Part shown: positions 34,463 through 45,425 of the stretch, piece by piece | Numbering within the stretch: the stretch's first letter is position 1 | Layout of the letters: every line of letters begins with the position of its first letter | Origin: Pogostemon cablin | Lineage: Eukaryota > Streptophyta > Magnoliopsida > Lamiales > Lamiaceae | Direction: 5' to 3' | NCBI GenBank assembly: GCA_023678885.1 | Contig: CM042982.1 | Coordinates: 10,850,001-10,914,000 of the forward strand | DNA: 64,000 bases | Made by a program: the position numbers and the translations under genes | Notes under the pieces: model-generated | Databases searched by the model: none | What the model was told of the DNA's origin: nothing | What the model saw: the letters and a program-made list of their open reading frames with translations, nothing else

Positions 34463-34830
34463 TTGAGATTGTGGTGGGGTTATTGAATGAGGTGGTAGTT
34501 GGTTGGAGGTGTGAGCAGAGCAGCATTTAATGGAGTGTGATGAGGTAGTTTGGCTGCCATTAATGAGCTCACTCAGCTGTCTGAACTTTTGACCACGCGG
34601 CCGGATTCTCTCCACGTGGCAAGTTACTTGCGCCACTCATCACGATTTCACTAGTCGTGTCGTAGCATTTTGGTGTTCCATATACACGGTGAAATTAATG
34701 ATATGTAGGTAGGAGAGATTTGCACAATATTAAATAATACTCTTATTCAATTCTACTTTAATATTTACCTTTGTTTTTTTTCAATGTTAATTAAGGAAGT
34801 ATAATATTTTAATAGATAGTGAGTTAAAAG

Positions 34831-35036
34831 ATACTCTCTTCGTTCTGCCGAAAGATCCCATTTTACTGTATTGGGCATTCAATTTAAAGATTCTCATTTT
34901 CTCTTTTTAGTAAAAAGGGTTCACCACTACCCATCACATGCTTCTAATATAACTATCCAATACACATAAAATAATAATACTTCTCAATCAATGTGCAAAA
35001 AGCAAACCACCACCTTTGGCCGAGACGGAGGGAGTA
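34831..35036. mobile_element. Stowaway MITE
   Basis: Left end ACTCTCTTCGTTCTGCC, right end GGCCGAGACGGAGGGAGT flanked by TA. The interior has the family text 'CAATGTGCAAAAAGCAAA'. It lies about 250 bp upstream of the LTP mRNA start region. Confidence 0.75.
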
Positions 35037-35649
35037 TAATATTTAATGTAAAATGAGTAATATAATAGTGTTGGATGTGAGTCCCATGATAATATATTAA
35101 TTATTTAGGTAGATCCCATATACCAAAAAGGGAAATGTAAAGATTGATATTATTAGATTCATAAAATAGAAATATGTAGAGATTGAAATATGACGAATGA
35201 TGTATAATATTTTAAGTACTAATGGGCAAAATTAACAAAAACTCAATTGGCAAAAATCAATATCAACACTTTTTAAACTGTATTTTTTTAACCAAATGGT
35301 ACCCACAAGGACCAAAATACCCTTTAGGGGAAAAATTGGATATAAGGATCAATTCCTCAATGTCCCGTTGCCCCGCCAATCGACGCACCGATTTGGTAAT
35401 TGACACAGGGACATCAGAATTGACTTGGAATCGTACTGGCATTCGAACTGACACACACCCCTACGCACTCACTCACAGGACACATTGAGTATTATAAATT
35501 GAATAGTGGAGGTATTAAAGTCCAAAAAAATCCAATTTGTTAGAGCTGATCTAAAAAAAAATTGTAATGATAATGATATTGAAAATCTCCCAAAAAGTGT
35601 CCTGGGTTGAGACATATAATATTTTAATGTATATAATGGATTGATATAC
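35037..35649. other. intergenic, no gene recognised
   Basis: A plus-strand open frame at 35222-35488 is lysine-rich at first and then of mixed composition. I recognise no domain. The short GC-richer piece 35360-35470 has no identified origin. Confidence 0.35.
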
Positions 35650-35878
35650 TCCCTTCGTCTCGCCCAAATGGTGTATTTTGCTTTTTGCACGTGGATTAAG
35701 GAGTATTATTATTTAATGTGTAGTGGGTAATTGTGTTAGTGGAAGTGTGTGCCCCATATTTTAATTGTATTAGTGGGTATGTGTGGAACTCATGTGTATA
35801 AAAAGGAAAGGAGACCTTTTGGGTGGGACGCAAAAAATGGAACAAAAGAAACCCTTTGGGTGGAACGGAAGGAGGTAT
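35650..35878. mobile_element. Stowaway MITE
   Basis: Left end ACTCCCTTCGTCTCGCCCAA, right end TTTGGGTGGAACGGAAGGAG, with TA flanks. The interior has GCACGTGGATTAAGGAG and ATTTAATGTGTAGTGGGTA. Near the right end a 24-bp stretch with CCTTTTGGGTGGGAC is partly duplicated. Confidence 0.8.
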
Positions 35879-36988
35879 ACCCCCAAAGAGCTGGCCCTAA
35901 GATTATAGGAGCCCCAAGGAAATCATAAAATGGGCCCAAGACACCATATTTTTAATCATTAAATCCTTCTTTTACTAAGAAACTTTTATAATCTGTCAAC
36001 TTAAATTATTTGAAAAAAGAAAATAATACACCATGTCTATAAAAAAATATCTAGATAGTTCAACTTTTATTTTAGGGTTAATTGTGTAAAAAGTCTCCAC
36101 CTTTACTTCAATTGCAAATTAGTCTGAACCTTTGAAAATTATCAAATAAGTATATCACCCTTGCAAGAGATTGCAAATCAAGCCATTGGTCAGATTTTGA
36201 CCAAATTGACTGCCCAATTCCAACGTGAAAAATAAAATAAAATTAAAAAAATCCTACTTCATCTCCAAATTTCTGCCTCAACATTTCATCATCTCAAATG
36301 CTCGCTTAGCCTCCAGCCGGAAAAGACTGGCGGCCGAAAACTGCCCTACGCCTTCACTACCGTGCGCTACCACTCATCGCCGAAAGCCTCGACAACTCCG
36401 CCCAGCGAAGGTCGAGGCCTCTTCCCATTGGAGAAGACTCGCCGCTCACTACAGGAAGGAGTTCAGTGCCGTCGACCACTACCACCATGTGCAGCCGCCC
36501 GCGTTGCCTCAATCCAGTTGTGAATGCCGAGCCATCCGGAGCCCTTCGCGCTACCACTGACGTACGCCGTCGATGTCGCGTCAGATCTGCTGCTTCACTT
36601 GATCCTTCTCTAGTACCTAGTTTTGGTGAAGACTATTTAAAGGTAATAGGACATAAATTTTAATTGATTGATTCTTTCATATCTTTATAATTTTAGGTGA
36701 TATCTTTGTTAATCTTTAAGAATATTCACTTTGCATAATTCATGTAAAAGCTGTACACATGTATCTATATATAGTGGAATACTTTTCTCAATCACCTCCT
36801 CATTAACGGTTATCAACTCACTCTCTCATGGTATCAGCCTAATTCATCGAAATCCTAATTTATTTCTTCTTTCACTTTCCTCATCCTCTCTACTCTATTC
36901 ACTCTCCTCATTCTCTCTACACACCACGCCAATCTTCTTCTAATATTTCACAGGATAGAAAAATTTCAACATTGCCCAACTCTCCCAC

Positions 36989-37582
36989 ATGATAACAATT
37001 AAGTTATCAGTCTCTAATTATCTCTTGTGGAAAAATAAGGTTGTTGCCACTCTTAAGATTCACGACCTACTTCAATTTTTGGATGGATCATCCATTGCTC
37101 CTTCTCCCACTCTCGAATCTTATGGCAAAACTGTTCCAAACCCAGATCACAATTTATGGTGCATCAAAGATCAAAAAGTTGCTAGTCTCTTATACTCTAG
37201 TCTAACCGAAGAGTCTATGACTGAGGCTGTGGGATCTTCTACTTCTAGATCACTATGGCTTTCTCTTGATATTTGAATGGCCATTTCACCGGCTCTTCCA
37301 TTTCATGATATATTATCTCAAGCACGTAATTATGAAAATTTCAATCGTTCTATGGAGGATGTTTCTCCCGCGCCCGTTGCCTGTGCAGCTCATCGTCGTG
37401 GCCATCAATCCAATAACTCTGGAAACAAGTTTCAAACGGGTCATCATTCACAAGGTCAACCATCTGGATATCAATCTTCTTCTCACAATTTTGGTCATGG
37501 AAAACCAGGAAAAAAGCCATACACTCCTCATTGTCAAATATGTCGGGAAGGTGGTCACTACTCTACCACTTGTTCTCAATGA
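36989..37582 (+). pseudogene. copia B gag (two frames)
   Basis: The first part (36989-37276) shows the gag N-terminal pattern 'NYLLWKNKVVATLKIHDL'. After a stop the text continues (37277-37582) and ends in a CCHC knuckle CQICREGGHYSTTC with C-x2-C-x4-H-x4-C spacing. It looks shorter than a usual copia gag because a central deletion joins the two parts. Confidence 0.85.
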
Positions 37583-37649
37583 TATGCACAACCATCTAAT
37601 TACACTTCTTCGGCTAAATTAGCACAAGCCTTCGATACTCAATGTCGTG

Positions 37650-40600
37650 TCTCCAATGACCTAGTTTCAGATTGGTACTTTGACACTGGAGCAACGATTC
37701 ATATGACATCTGGAACGAGTGATCTCCACTCAATTGAGCCTTATACTGGTAATAATCATGTTATCTTTGGTAATGGAGATAAAATACATATTTCTCATAC
37801 TGGTTCATGCAATATTTCTAATCAATTTCAATTATTAAATGTCTTGGTTGTACCACATGTTATAAAAATCTAATCTCCATCAGTAAGTTGACTTCAGATC
37901 TTTTTGTAGATGTATTATTCTCTGATAATTTTTTTTTGATTCAGAAAATGGTAACAAGAGAACCACTAGCTCAGGGCAGATGTAGTGATGGTTTATATAT
38001 ATTAGTGCATGGAAGTTCTGCCTTAATTGCTGCTTTGAAGGATAAGGCGTCTAAAGCTTCTTTTGAGTTATGGCATTCCCGTTTAGGGCATGCAAGTTTT
38101 CTTATTATTTAGTTATTAAATAATCTAGGCCAATTATCTATTACATTATTGTTGCCTAAACCTGGTTAATATTGTTCTTGTGAGTTATCTAAGAGTAAGC
38201 GTTTTGCATTTCCATTGAATGATAAATGAGCTTCTGCTATTTTAGATTTAATACATTGTGATCTTTGGAGACCTGCTCCTACTACTTCAAATGAAGGATT
38301 TCGTTACTATGTTGTGGTCATTGATGATTTTTCTAGATTCATGTGTCTATACCCATTACGGGCTAAATCTAACTTTTACGATGTTTTAGTTCGCTTTCAT
38401 ATATTTGTCTGCAATCAATTCTCTATCTCTTTAAAGGTTTTTCAAAGTGATGGAGGCACTGAATTTATCAATGGTAAAGTTCAGGATTTTTTTTGCAAAA
38501 CATGGTGTCCATCATCGATTTTCTTGCCCATACAATCCTACACAAAATGGTCGTGCAGAACGTAAACATCGTCATATCACCGAGACATGTCTTTCTATAC
38601 TTTTTCATGCACATGTTCCTTTTTCTTTTTGGATTGATGCTTTTTCAACAGCTGTTTATATTATTAATAGATTGCCAACTCCTATTTTGGATAACAAGTC
38701 CTCCTTTGAACTCTTACATAGTGTAACTCCTAATTATGCTCATTTCAAAACTTTTGGATGTCGGGTTTATCCGTATCTTCGTGATTACACTCTGCATAAA
38801 TTGGCTCCTTATAGCCATCCTTGTATTTTTATAGGCTACACTAGTAATTACAAGGGTTTTCGGTGTTACAATCATGATGCTTCATGTTTTTATATCACTC
38901 GCCATGCTCGATTTGATGAGTCGTGTTTTCCTTTTACTGGAAAGAAAAGCCATATCCATATTGATAATATTGAATTCTCACCATTTGCAGAACCTGTAAG
39001 TATCTCTCATATTGAGCCTAATCAATAAGTCTTTATCTAAAGAGCCCACTTCTCCAAACTTTAATCTTGTAAGATATGCCCATCAGAAGAGGAAATTGAT
39101 TCTACCATACAAAATGATGCTATCATACCACCTACACCTACCATGCACCCAACGTCCCACACACCACCCTCTCCTATTAATTCTTCTATGCAAATCTCAC
39201 AACCTCATCAGCTTCCAAATGTCCCTATCCAACCTAAAAATTCCTTCAACTTCTACGCATCCCATGCAAACTCGGGCAAAATATGGTATTTTAAGCCCAA
39301 ATATGTTACCAATATTGCTTCTACACCATTACTTTATGCTCTTCTTGCCTCTACAGAAACTAAGGGATTTAAATCAGTTGCTAAACATCCTCATTGGCTT
39401 GAGGCTATGCATGAAGAGATGAATTCTCTACAGGCTAATGACACTTGGGAACTCGTTCCTCGATCTCCGGGATCAAATGTTGTTGGCTCTACATGAGTCT
39501 TCTGAACTAGTTTCACTCTGATGGTTCAATTGAATGCCACAAGGCTAGGCTTGTTGCTCAAGGATTCACTCAAATTCCAGGTTCAGATTTTTCTCACACT
39601 TTCAGTCCTGTGGTGAAAGCAGCAATGGTTCAGATTATTCTTTCTCTTGTTGTTCAAAATAAATGGCCTCTTTATCAATTGGATGTAAAAATGCATTTTA
39701 CATGTATTTCTCAATAAACCAGTCTTCATGGCCCAACTCCCGGGATTTATTAATAGCCAATATCCAGATCATGTGTGTCGCTTAAAGAAAGCTTTATATG
39801 GGCTTTGGCAGGTGCCCCTTTCTTGGTTTCAACGATTTAGCACGTTTCTCACAAGTTTGGGTTTCACTTGTAGTCGTGATGATCCCTCTCTATTTTATTT
39901 TTCCATCAATCTACTATTATTTATTTGTTACTATACGTTGATGATATTATTGTCATAGGAAATGACTCATCTATACTTCGTCGTTTTATTCTTCATGCTA
40001 AATTATTTTCTTGGCTTAAAAATATCACACCAGCCTAATGGTTTGTTTCTCAGTCAAGCTAAATATGCTCATGACGTTGTTACTCGAGTTGGTCTTCTTG
40101 ACTCAGAACCTGTTGCAACACCTCTTGCACCTGGAGTCTCTCTTGCCAGTCAAGGATCACCATTCAAAGACACATTGCTATATCGTTCTCTTGTTGGTGT
40201 TCTTCAATACCTTATCATCACTCGTCCAGATCTCTCTTTTGCCGTCAACCATGTTAGACAGTTCTTGCAATAACCGACCACTGATCACTTTTCAGCTATC
40301 AAGAGGATCATTTGTTATATCAAAGGAACAATCAACTATGACCTAACTTTCACTCACCATATAAGCCCTCAGATTATTGGTTATTCGGATGATAATTAGG
40401 CTCGATGTGTTGAGACTCGCCATTCTACTTATGGATATTCAATATTTCTTGGTGGTAATTTTGTCTATTGGAGTGCAAAGAAACAACCTACAGTTTTCCG
40501 TTCAAGTTGTGAATCAGAATATAGTGCATTTAGTTAATGCAGTGCAAGAAGTTGTATGGATGACTCATTTACTTCGTGAGCTCCGAGCACTCCCACCTGA

Positions 40601-40852
40601 ATGTCCTCTTTAGCTTTGTGATAATAAGAATGTCATTTTCTAAGTGAAAATCCAGTCGCTCACAAACGAGTTAAGCATATTGACATTGACTGTCATTTCA
40701 TTCGAGAACTTGTCTCTTCTGGAAAACTTACAACTAAGTTTGTTCCTTCTGAGCTTCAACTAGCCGACATCTTCACGAAGAGCCTACCTCGACCAACATT
40801 TGAACTTCTACGTCCAAGTTATGTGTCCGATTGCATCCGACACTTGACTTGA
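37650..40852 (+). pseudogene. copia B pol: protease, integrase, RT, RNase H (broken)
   Basis: Protease DTGAT is at about 37681. The pre-integrase motif LWHSRLGH (reads ELWHSRLGHASF) is at 38065-38095. The integrase core spans 38250-38760 (VVIDDFSRFMCLYPL; NGRAERKHRHITETC; YIINRLPTP; FKTFGCRVYPYL). RT runs from 39370 to 40270 (GFKSVAKHPHWLEAMHEEM; ALYGLWQVPLSWF; the YVDD box is broken by a frameshift near 39940; RPDLSFAVNHV). RNase H remnants and the final 'QLADIFTKSLPRP'-like tail reach 40800. At least six lesions. Confidence 0.87.
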
Positions 40853-41049
40853 GGGGGGGTTGTAATAGGACATAATTTTAGTTGATTGATTCTTTCATAT
40901 CTTTATAATTTTAGGTGATATTTTTGTTAATCTTTTAGAATATTCTCTTTGCATAATTCAGGCAAAAGTTGTACACATGTATCTATATATAGTGGTATAC
41001 TTTTCTCAATCACCTCATTATCGGTGATCAACTCACTCTCTCAAAAGGG

Positions 41050-41240
41050 ATTTTCACAATCTGATAACATGAGACTATTAAGGGTATTTGAGGTAATCCA
41101 TGATGGAGATACCTTAACTACAGCTCTTATCCATTGACAGAGTTGTGCATCCCTTCTTTAGTTTGTCGTATCTGGAATATGCAGACAATAATTTTAAGGA
41201 CTGTAGAAGCATTTGCACCTCCTGAGATTTGGATGGGTGA
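41050..41240 (+). pseudogene. captured NB-LRR (R1-like) fragment inside the MULE
   Basis: In shifting frames the text reads 'RLLRVFEVIHDGDTL', then 'IWNMQTIILRT' and 'APPEIWMGEFDL'. This order (a 'RLLRVL' strand, then 'LWNLQTL', then 'APSEIWKM.QL') is characteristic of the LRR part of R1-type CC-NB-LRR resistance proteins of asterids. Stops lie between the pieces and there is no NB-ARC domain. It is inferred to have been picked up by the surrounding long-TIR element. Similarity is by eye only. Confidence 0.5.
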
Positions 41241-41699
41241 ATTCGACCTTTGCTGGGCAGAGAGTTGTCGAGGCTTCCAGCAACGAGCGGTGGCACACGG
41301 TGGTGAAGGCGTGCAGCAGTTTTCGGCGTCGACCTTTTTCGGTTTGAGGCTGAGTGAGTGTTTGAGAGGATGAAATGTTGAGACAGAAAATTTGGAGTGG
41401 AAACATGATTTTTTTAATTATATTTTATTTTCCACGAATTGGGCAGTCAAATTTGGTCAAAATTTGACCGATGGCTAGATTTGCAATCTCTTGCAAAAGT
41501 GATATACTTATTTGCCAAATTTCAAATGTTTAGACTAATTTGCAATTAAAGTAAAGATGGAGACTTTTTACGCAATTAACCCTTTATTTTGTAAAATATT
41601 TTCATGTTTCTCATTTTGTTGGCTTGGCTAATTGTCGTTTTATTTTGTCATGAACACATATTTTGCTGTATGGTATGTTTTCTTATTTTTACAAGGAAA

Positions 41700-42514
41700 A
41701 GATACTCCAGAGAGATTGATTGACGTATACAAGGAAAGGGAATATCTCTACAGGTCATTGTGATATTACTTCTGCTTGATTGAGTTATTTTAAGCAAAAC
41801 CTTGGAGAGGATTGCGGGATAGATTTGATTAGAGGATATGACAACAATCTGTATAAAAGAAGATGAGAATTGCTTCTCGGTGTGTACGACGATTGAGCAT
41901 GAAAAAGTGGAGAGTTCTTTTAGTTCTTTTATTCTTGAAGTTTGTTAATTAAGTTCCTTTTCATTGGTTTTAAAGAGGAAGCTTGATTTTTATTCTGTAA
42001 TAAGTTCTTTGATCAAGAGGGATTCTTGATCCTAAGTCCTAGGGATAAACCAAAATTAGAGTTAGATTCAAACGTGACAAGTAGCTGTGATAGGATCGTC
42101 TAGTTATTGTCAAGAGCGTGTTGTAGATATAATGGATAGTTTTGAGGGAAAGATGGAGTCTTCCCGTTTTAATTCTATGATGTTTTATAACAAGTTATTT
42201 TCATATTTATTTATAGAACATCTGAATTAAGATTTACATTTGACATCAGAGCAAGTTATCTTGCTTAAATTCCTGTGTGTTTTATTTTATCATGGGTTCT
42301 CGTGTACTAGCTTTGTTGTGTGCCCTCCTTTCATATATGGATCAAATTATCCATATTGGAAATCCATGATGATAATTTTTTTGAAATCTATTGGTGATGG
42401 AGAAGTTTGGAAGGCTGTTGAGGAAGGATGGACTTATCCTTTCACAGTTGAATCAAATGGAGCCAAAAAACTTAAAACTGAAGGATGGACCGATGATGAA
42501 AGGAAATGTGCAGT
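41700..42514 (+). mobile_element. copia element C: 5' LTR remnant and gag start, truncated
   Basis: A TATAAAA-type box (41855-41861) within a long non-coding stretch is followed by TTGACATCAGAGCAAG (42239), a degenerate copia primer site. Next is a gag N-terminus with the pattern 'NYPYWKSMMIIFLKSI' and 'VWKAVEEGWT' (42330-42450), as in copia elements of the Sire/Tork type. The gag text ends abruptly at 42514, where the LTR of a different element starts. The LTR's left border is uncertain. Confidence 0.65.
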
Positions 42515-43422
42515 TGTTGGATTGTATACGAAAAGTCTAGCTTTAGTATGAACAATGTTATAACAATTTATTTGAAATGAGAATTATATGATCAAATGAT
42601 TGCATTTTATAATTTATTTATATGTTTGATGCAACATCCACTTACTTTATACTATAGATAATATGTTGTGCGACAATACATGGAAGATTATATTATCGAT
42701 TTCCTTATAAAGTATAAACAGATGCTCACAACCGAGATAGACGGGGACTCTCTATCGGGATGGTTGTAGTGTGATTTGGTATTAGTTTGTCTTGACTATA
42801 GAATTACATTAGTGCACTTTGTGTGTATTTAGCAGGACCTCCTGAGATCGTTCGATTTATAATGACTATATAGTAGAACTTGATTTCAGTTATTATGGAT
42901 ATTCATGCTCTTAATCCCTATATAATAACCTCGACACGTAGGGCACTATGTATTTCTTTGATTCATCAATGGGTGAGATTTACATGTAATTAAATCAACA
43001 AACTCGCTGAGTTGGGAAATAGTACTATCTCTATGGTGTGCCGTTGATTGTACAAGGAATCCGTATCCGATATAGGTTGATGATATTCCCTTGAGGAGCT
43101 CATAAGGATTATCATGTAAGCCCTGTAGGTGGATTTATTTCGGCATAATAATGAGGTTGAGTGGTAATACTCTCAGATGAGATATTAATTAATGGAGTTG
43201 TCAGTAACTTAATTAATTAATGAGCATTGTATATCTTAAACATGGGGAGACTAACGGGCTCATAATAAAAAGGAGTCCATAACGTAATTATGGGATTTGA
43301 ACTGTAGTGCAGTAATAATATTTTAGTGGTATATATTATTATTATTGGACTTAAGTATAAGCTTTGGGCTAAGCTTGGATACTTAAGCCCAATGGAGGCC
43401 CAACTCTAATTTCTCCTCCTGA
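42515..43422 (+). mobile_element. copia element D, first LTR (3' end rearranged)
   Basis: Starts TGTTGGATTGTATACGAAAAG and aligns without large gaps to the second LTR at 43777 as far as the GGAGGCCCAACTCTAATTTC block (about 43410). The remainder of the LTR is missing and replaced by an inverted-duplicated segment (43423-43507). Confidence 0.8.
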
Positions 43423-43507
43423 TCCCTGCTGTAGCCCATATATAAGTCATCTCATCTGTCGCGTGGGCGACGATCTGAGATGACTTATATATGGGCTACA
43501 GCAGGGA
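43423..43507. repeat. perfect 32-bp hairpin inside LTR
   Basis: The left arm 43423-43454 (opens TCCCTGCTGTAGCCC) and right arm 43476-43507 (ends GGGCTACAGCAGGGA) are perfect inverted repeats of 32 bp. The 21-bp loop itself contains GTCGC-GTGG-GCGAC, a second small stem. The right arm continues as an inverted copy of LTR sequence, so an inverted template switch or foldback event made it. Confidence 0.9.
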
Positions 43508-43539
43508 CCAGGAAGAGAATGACGGTGCAGTTACAAACT

Positions 43540-43776
43540 TGAAGGAATCACGAGCCCATAAGGAAATTAAACACATTGATAGCGAGTACTACCTGATATG
43601 AGAAATCGTATGATGAGGGAAAGGTTGTTGTCGCATAGATAGCATCAGATGATAACCTAGTAAATCCTTTTAGAAGGACCTTAAGGCGAGAGCTTTTAAT
43701 GGTCAAGTAGTGGGAGAGGGAATCAGATGTATATCAGCAGATATGGCAGCATAATCTTTTAGTATAAGTGGGATAT
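43540..43776 (+). pseudogene. copia D RNase H tail and polypurine tract
   Basis: Text equivalent to the copia C-terminus (S-H-K-E-I-K-H-I-D near 43550, then degenerate) precedes AGTATAAGTGGGATA, the polypurine tract directly before the second LTR. Gag, integrase and RT are absent, so element D is an internal deletion derivative. Confidence 0.65.
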
Positions 43777-45079
43777 TGTTGGATTGTATACTAAAAGTCT
43801 AGTTTTTTGTATGAACAATGTTTTAACAATTTAATTTATTTGAAATGAGAATCATGTGATCAAATGTTTGCAATAATAACGTTGTTGCAAAAGTTTATTT
43901 ACTTTATATTGTAGATAATGTGGTGTGCGACGTCACATGGAAGATCATATTATCGGCTCCTTATAAAGTATAAACAGATGTTCACAACCGAGATAGACGG
44001 GGACTATCTATCGGTATGGTTGTAGTGTGATTTGGTATTAGTCTGTCTTGAATATAAAATTGCACTAGTGCACTTTGTGTATTGAATAGGACCGCGTTGA
44101 GATCGTTTGGTTTATACGGACTATATAATAGAACTTGATCTCTGTTATTATGGATGTTCATACTCTTAATCCCTATACAATAATCTCGACATGTAAGCTA
44201 GTATTTATTTCTTTGATTCATCAATGGATGAGATTTAATGGTTAAATCAATATGCTCGGTGAGTTGGGAGATGGTGCTGTCTCTATAGTGTGCTGTTGAT
44301 TGTAGAAGGAATCTGTATCCTAACGAAATTGGTTGATGATGTCCCCTTGAGGAGCTCATAATGATTATCATGTAAACCCTACATGTGAATTTATTCCAGC
44401 ATGATAATAAGGTTAAGTGATACTACTCTTGGTAAATATATTAATTAATGGAGTTGTCAGTAACTTAATTAATTAATGAACATTGAATCTTAAACACAGG
44501 GAGACTAACAGACTCATAATAAGAAGGAGCCCATAACCTAATTTAAGATTAGGGTGGTAGTGCAATAATACTTCTTTAGTGGACTGATTAATTATTATTG
44601 GACTTAAGTATAAGTTTTGGGCTAAACTTGGATGCTTAATCTCAATGGAGGCCCAAACCCTAATTTCTCCTCCTGGTCCCTATTGTAGCCTATATAATAG
44701 CCAATCTCATCAATCCGAAAAATCTGAATCACACGCATAATACACGTGAAAGGCAGATTAGGATTGTAGACTGAGTTTGTCTTGTAGATCGTTGCCCACA
44801 CCAACGTCAAGACGTGCTTAGGAATACAACAAAAGACCGGAAGGTCACTTTCTATTTCTATCCATCAACTTCCACGATTTTTATAAAATCGTGTAAATAT
44901 CAAAATTAGACATATGATATACTAACAGAAAGCCACAGAATAGAGGATCGTTTTGGCATATAGATCACTCTATTCCGACATTGGATGAGAGAGTTATGCC
45001 CAAAACCGTGAGACTGCGCAGGCTGTCGGCGAGAATTCAACCTCTACATCAATCCTGGTGAAGGTAATTCGATTCAACA
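43777..45079 (+). mobile_element. copia element D, second (3') LTR, ~1.3 kb
   Basis: Starts TGTTGGATTGTATACTAAAAG after the polypurine tract. The likely end GATTCAACA at 45079 forms the inverted terminus (TGTTGRATYG). An alternative end is ACTAACA at 44937. No matching 5-bp duplication was found with the flank of the first LTR. Confidence 0.7.
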
Positions 45080-45254
45080 CTTATGCTTCTGCTGCTGTAG
45101 AATTGCATGGAACCCTAACAGTTCACGCTAATTTAAAAAACCAAATGCCAACACTCCTAAAGATCCAAACGCCAACACTATCAACAGGTAATGATAATAC
45201 ATCAAACCTCAAATTATGCAATTCAAAAATTGTAAGTGTTTGTTTATTTGAGTG
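45080..45254. other. unassigned sequence
   Basis: A plus-strand open frame (45058-45255) with no recognisable domain. The words CCAACACT and CTAACA are repeated. Confidence 0.3.
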
Positions 45255-45425
45255 ATGCTAACTTCACCAAGTCCAAATTCTTGCCGTTGTTATCCTGAAC
45301 CAGTTCAAAAGTAGCACCATCCAACACTTTGGCGATGTCTATCGGCTTACCTCACACTGTCTTGCCACCAGAACTAGTGATTTCCTTCCACCAACAAAAA
45401 TCTTCAACTTGCTTTCAGTAGGATA
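45255..45425 (-). pseudogene. fragment resembling CSP41A (chloroplast stem-loop binding protein)
   Basis: Minus-strand text around 45390-45255 contains 'SSGGKTV', a stop in place of the family's Trp, then 'GKPIDIAKVL' and 'DNNGKNLDLVK'. This fits the region of CSP41A that reads GGGKTVWG ... DNNGKDLD in the known protein. CSP41A is an atypical SDR-fold chloroplast endoribonuclease. Only about 55 codons remain, with no introns or flanking exons, so this is a relic or captured fragment. Confidence rests on recall of the family, not a search. Confidence 0.55.

Larger units (their letters stand above)
36644..41043 (+). mobile_element. Ty1/copia LTR retrotransposon B
   Basis: 5' LTR 36644-36828 and 3' LTR 40861-41043, about 185 bp each with roughly ten differences. 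The primer site TGGTATCAGCC follows the 5' LTR (36829) and a G-rich polypurine tract (TTGAGGGGGGG) precedes the 3' LTR. The 5-bp target duplication AAAGG is exact (36639-36643 and 41044-41048). The first TG of the 5' LTR is lost. Gag and pol are in copia order but broken by stops and frameshifts. It sits inside the long-TIR element 36075-41582 and is therefore younger. Confidence 0.92.
36075..41582. mobile_element. long-TIR Pack-MULE-like element, split by copia B
   Basis: The termini GGGTTAATTGTGTAAAAAG and the inverted counterpart (ending CGCAATTAACCC, 41582) begin inverted arms of about 350 bp (36075-36430 with 41235-41582). Flanking 9-bp repeats differ at one base: TTTATTTTA (36066-36074) and TTTATTTTG (41583-41591). 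Removing the copia insertion leaves about 1.1 kb. The inner sequence (36300-36640, 41050-41240) is GC-richer and includes a piece resembling an NB-LRR protein, as in MULEs that carry host gene fragments. It has the same terminus as the element at 6259. Confidence 0.75.

Noticed and set aside
34165..34636. Long open frames overlapping the LTP first exon on other frames and the plus strand
   Set aside because: They are shadows of a GC-rich coding exon; only the eight-cysteine frame has signal peptide, motif and splice logic.
36225..36663. Arginine- and alanine-rich open frames as an independent gene
   Set aside because: They sit in the TIR and GC-rich interior of the long-TIR element and their text is mirrored in the inverted arm near 41300.
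41700..42514. Host zinc-knuckle or UBN2 gene
   Set aside because: The NYPYWK..WKAVEEGWT text is the N-terminus of copia gag and follows a degenerate primer-binding site.
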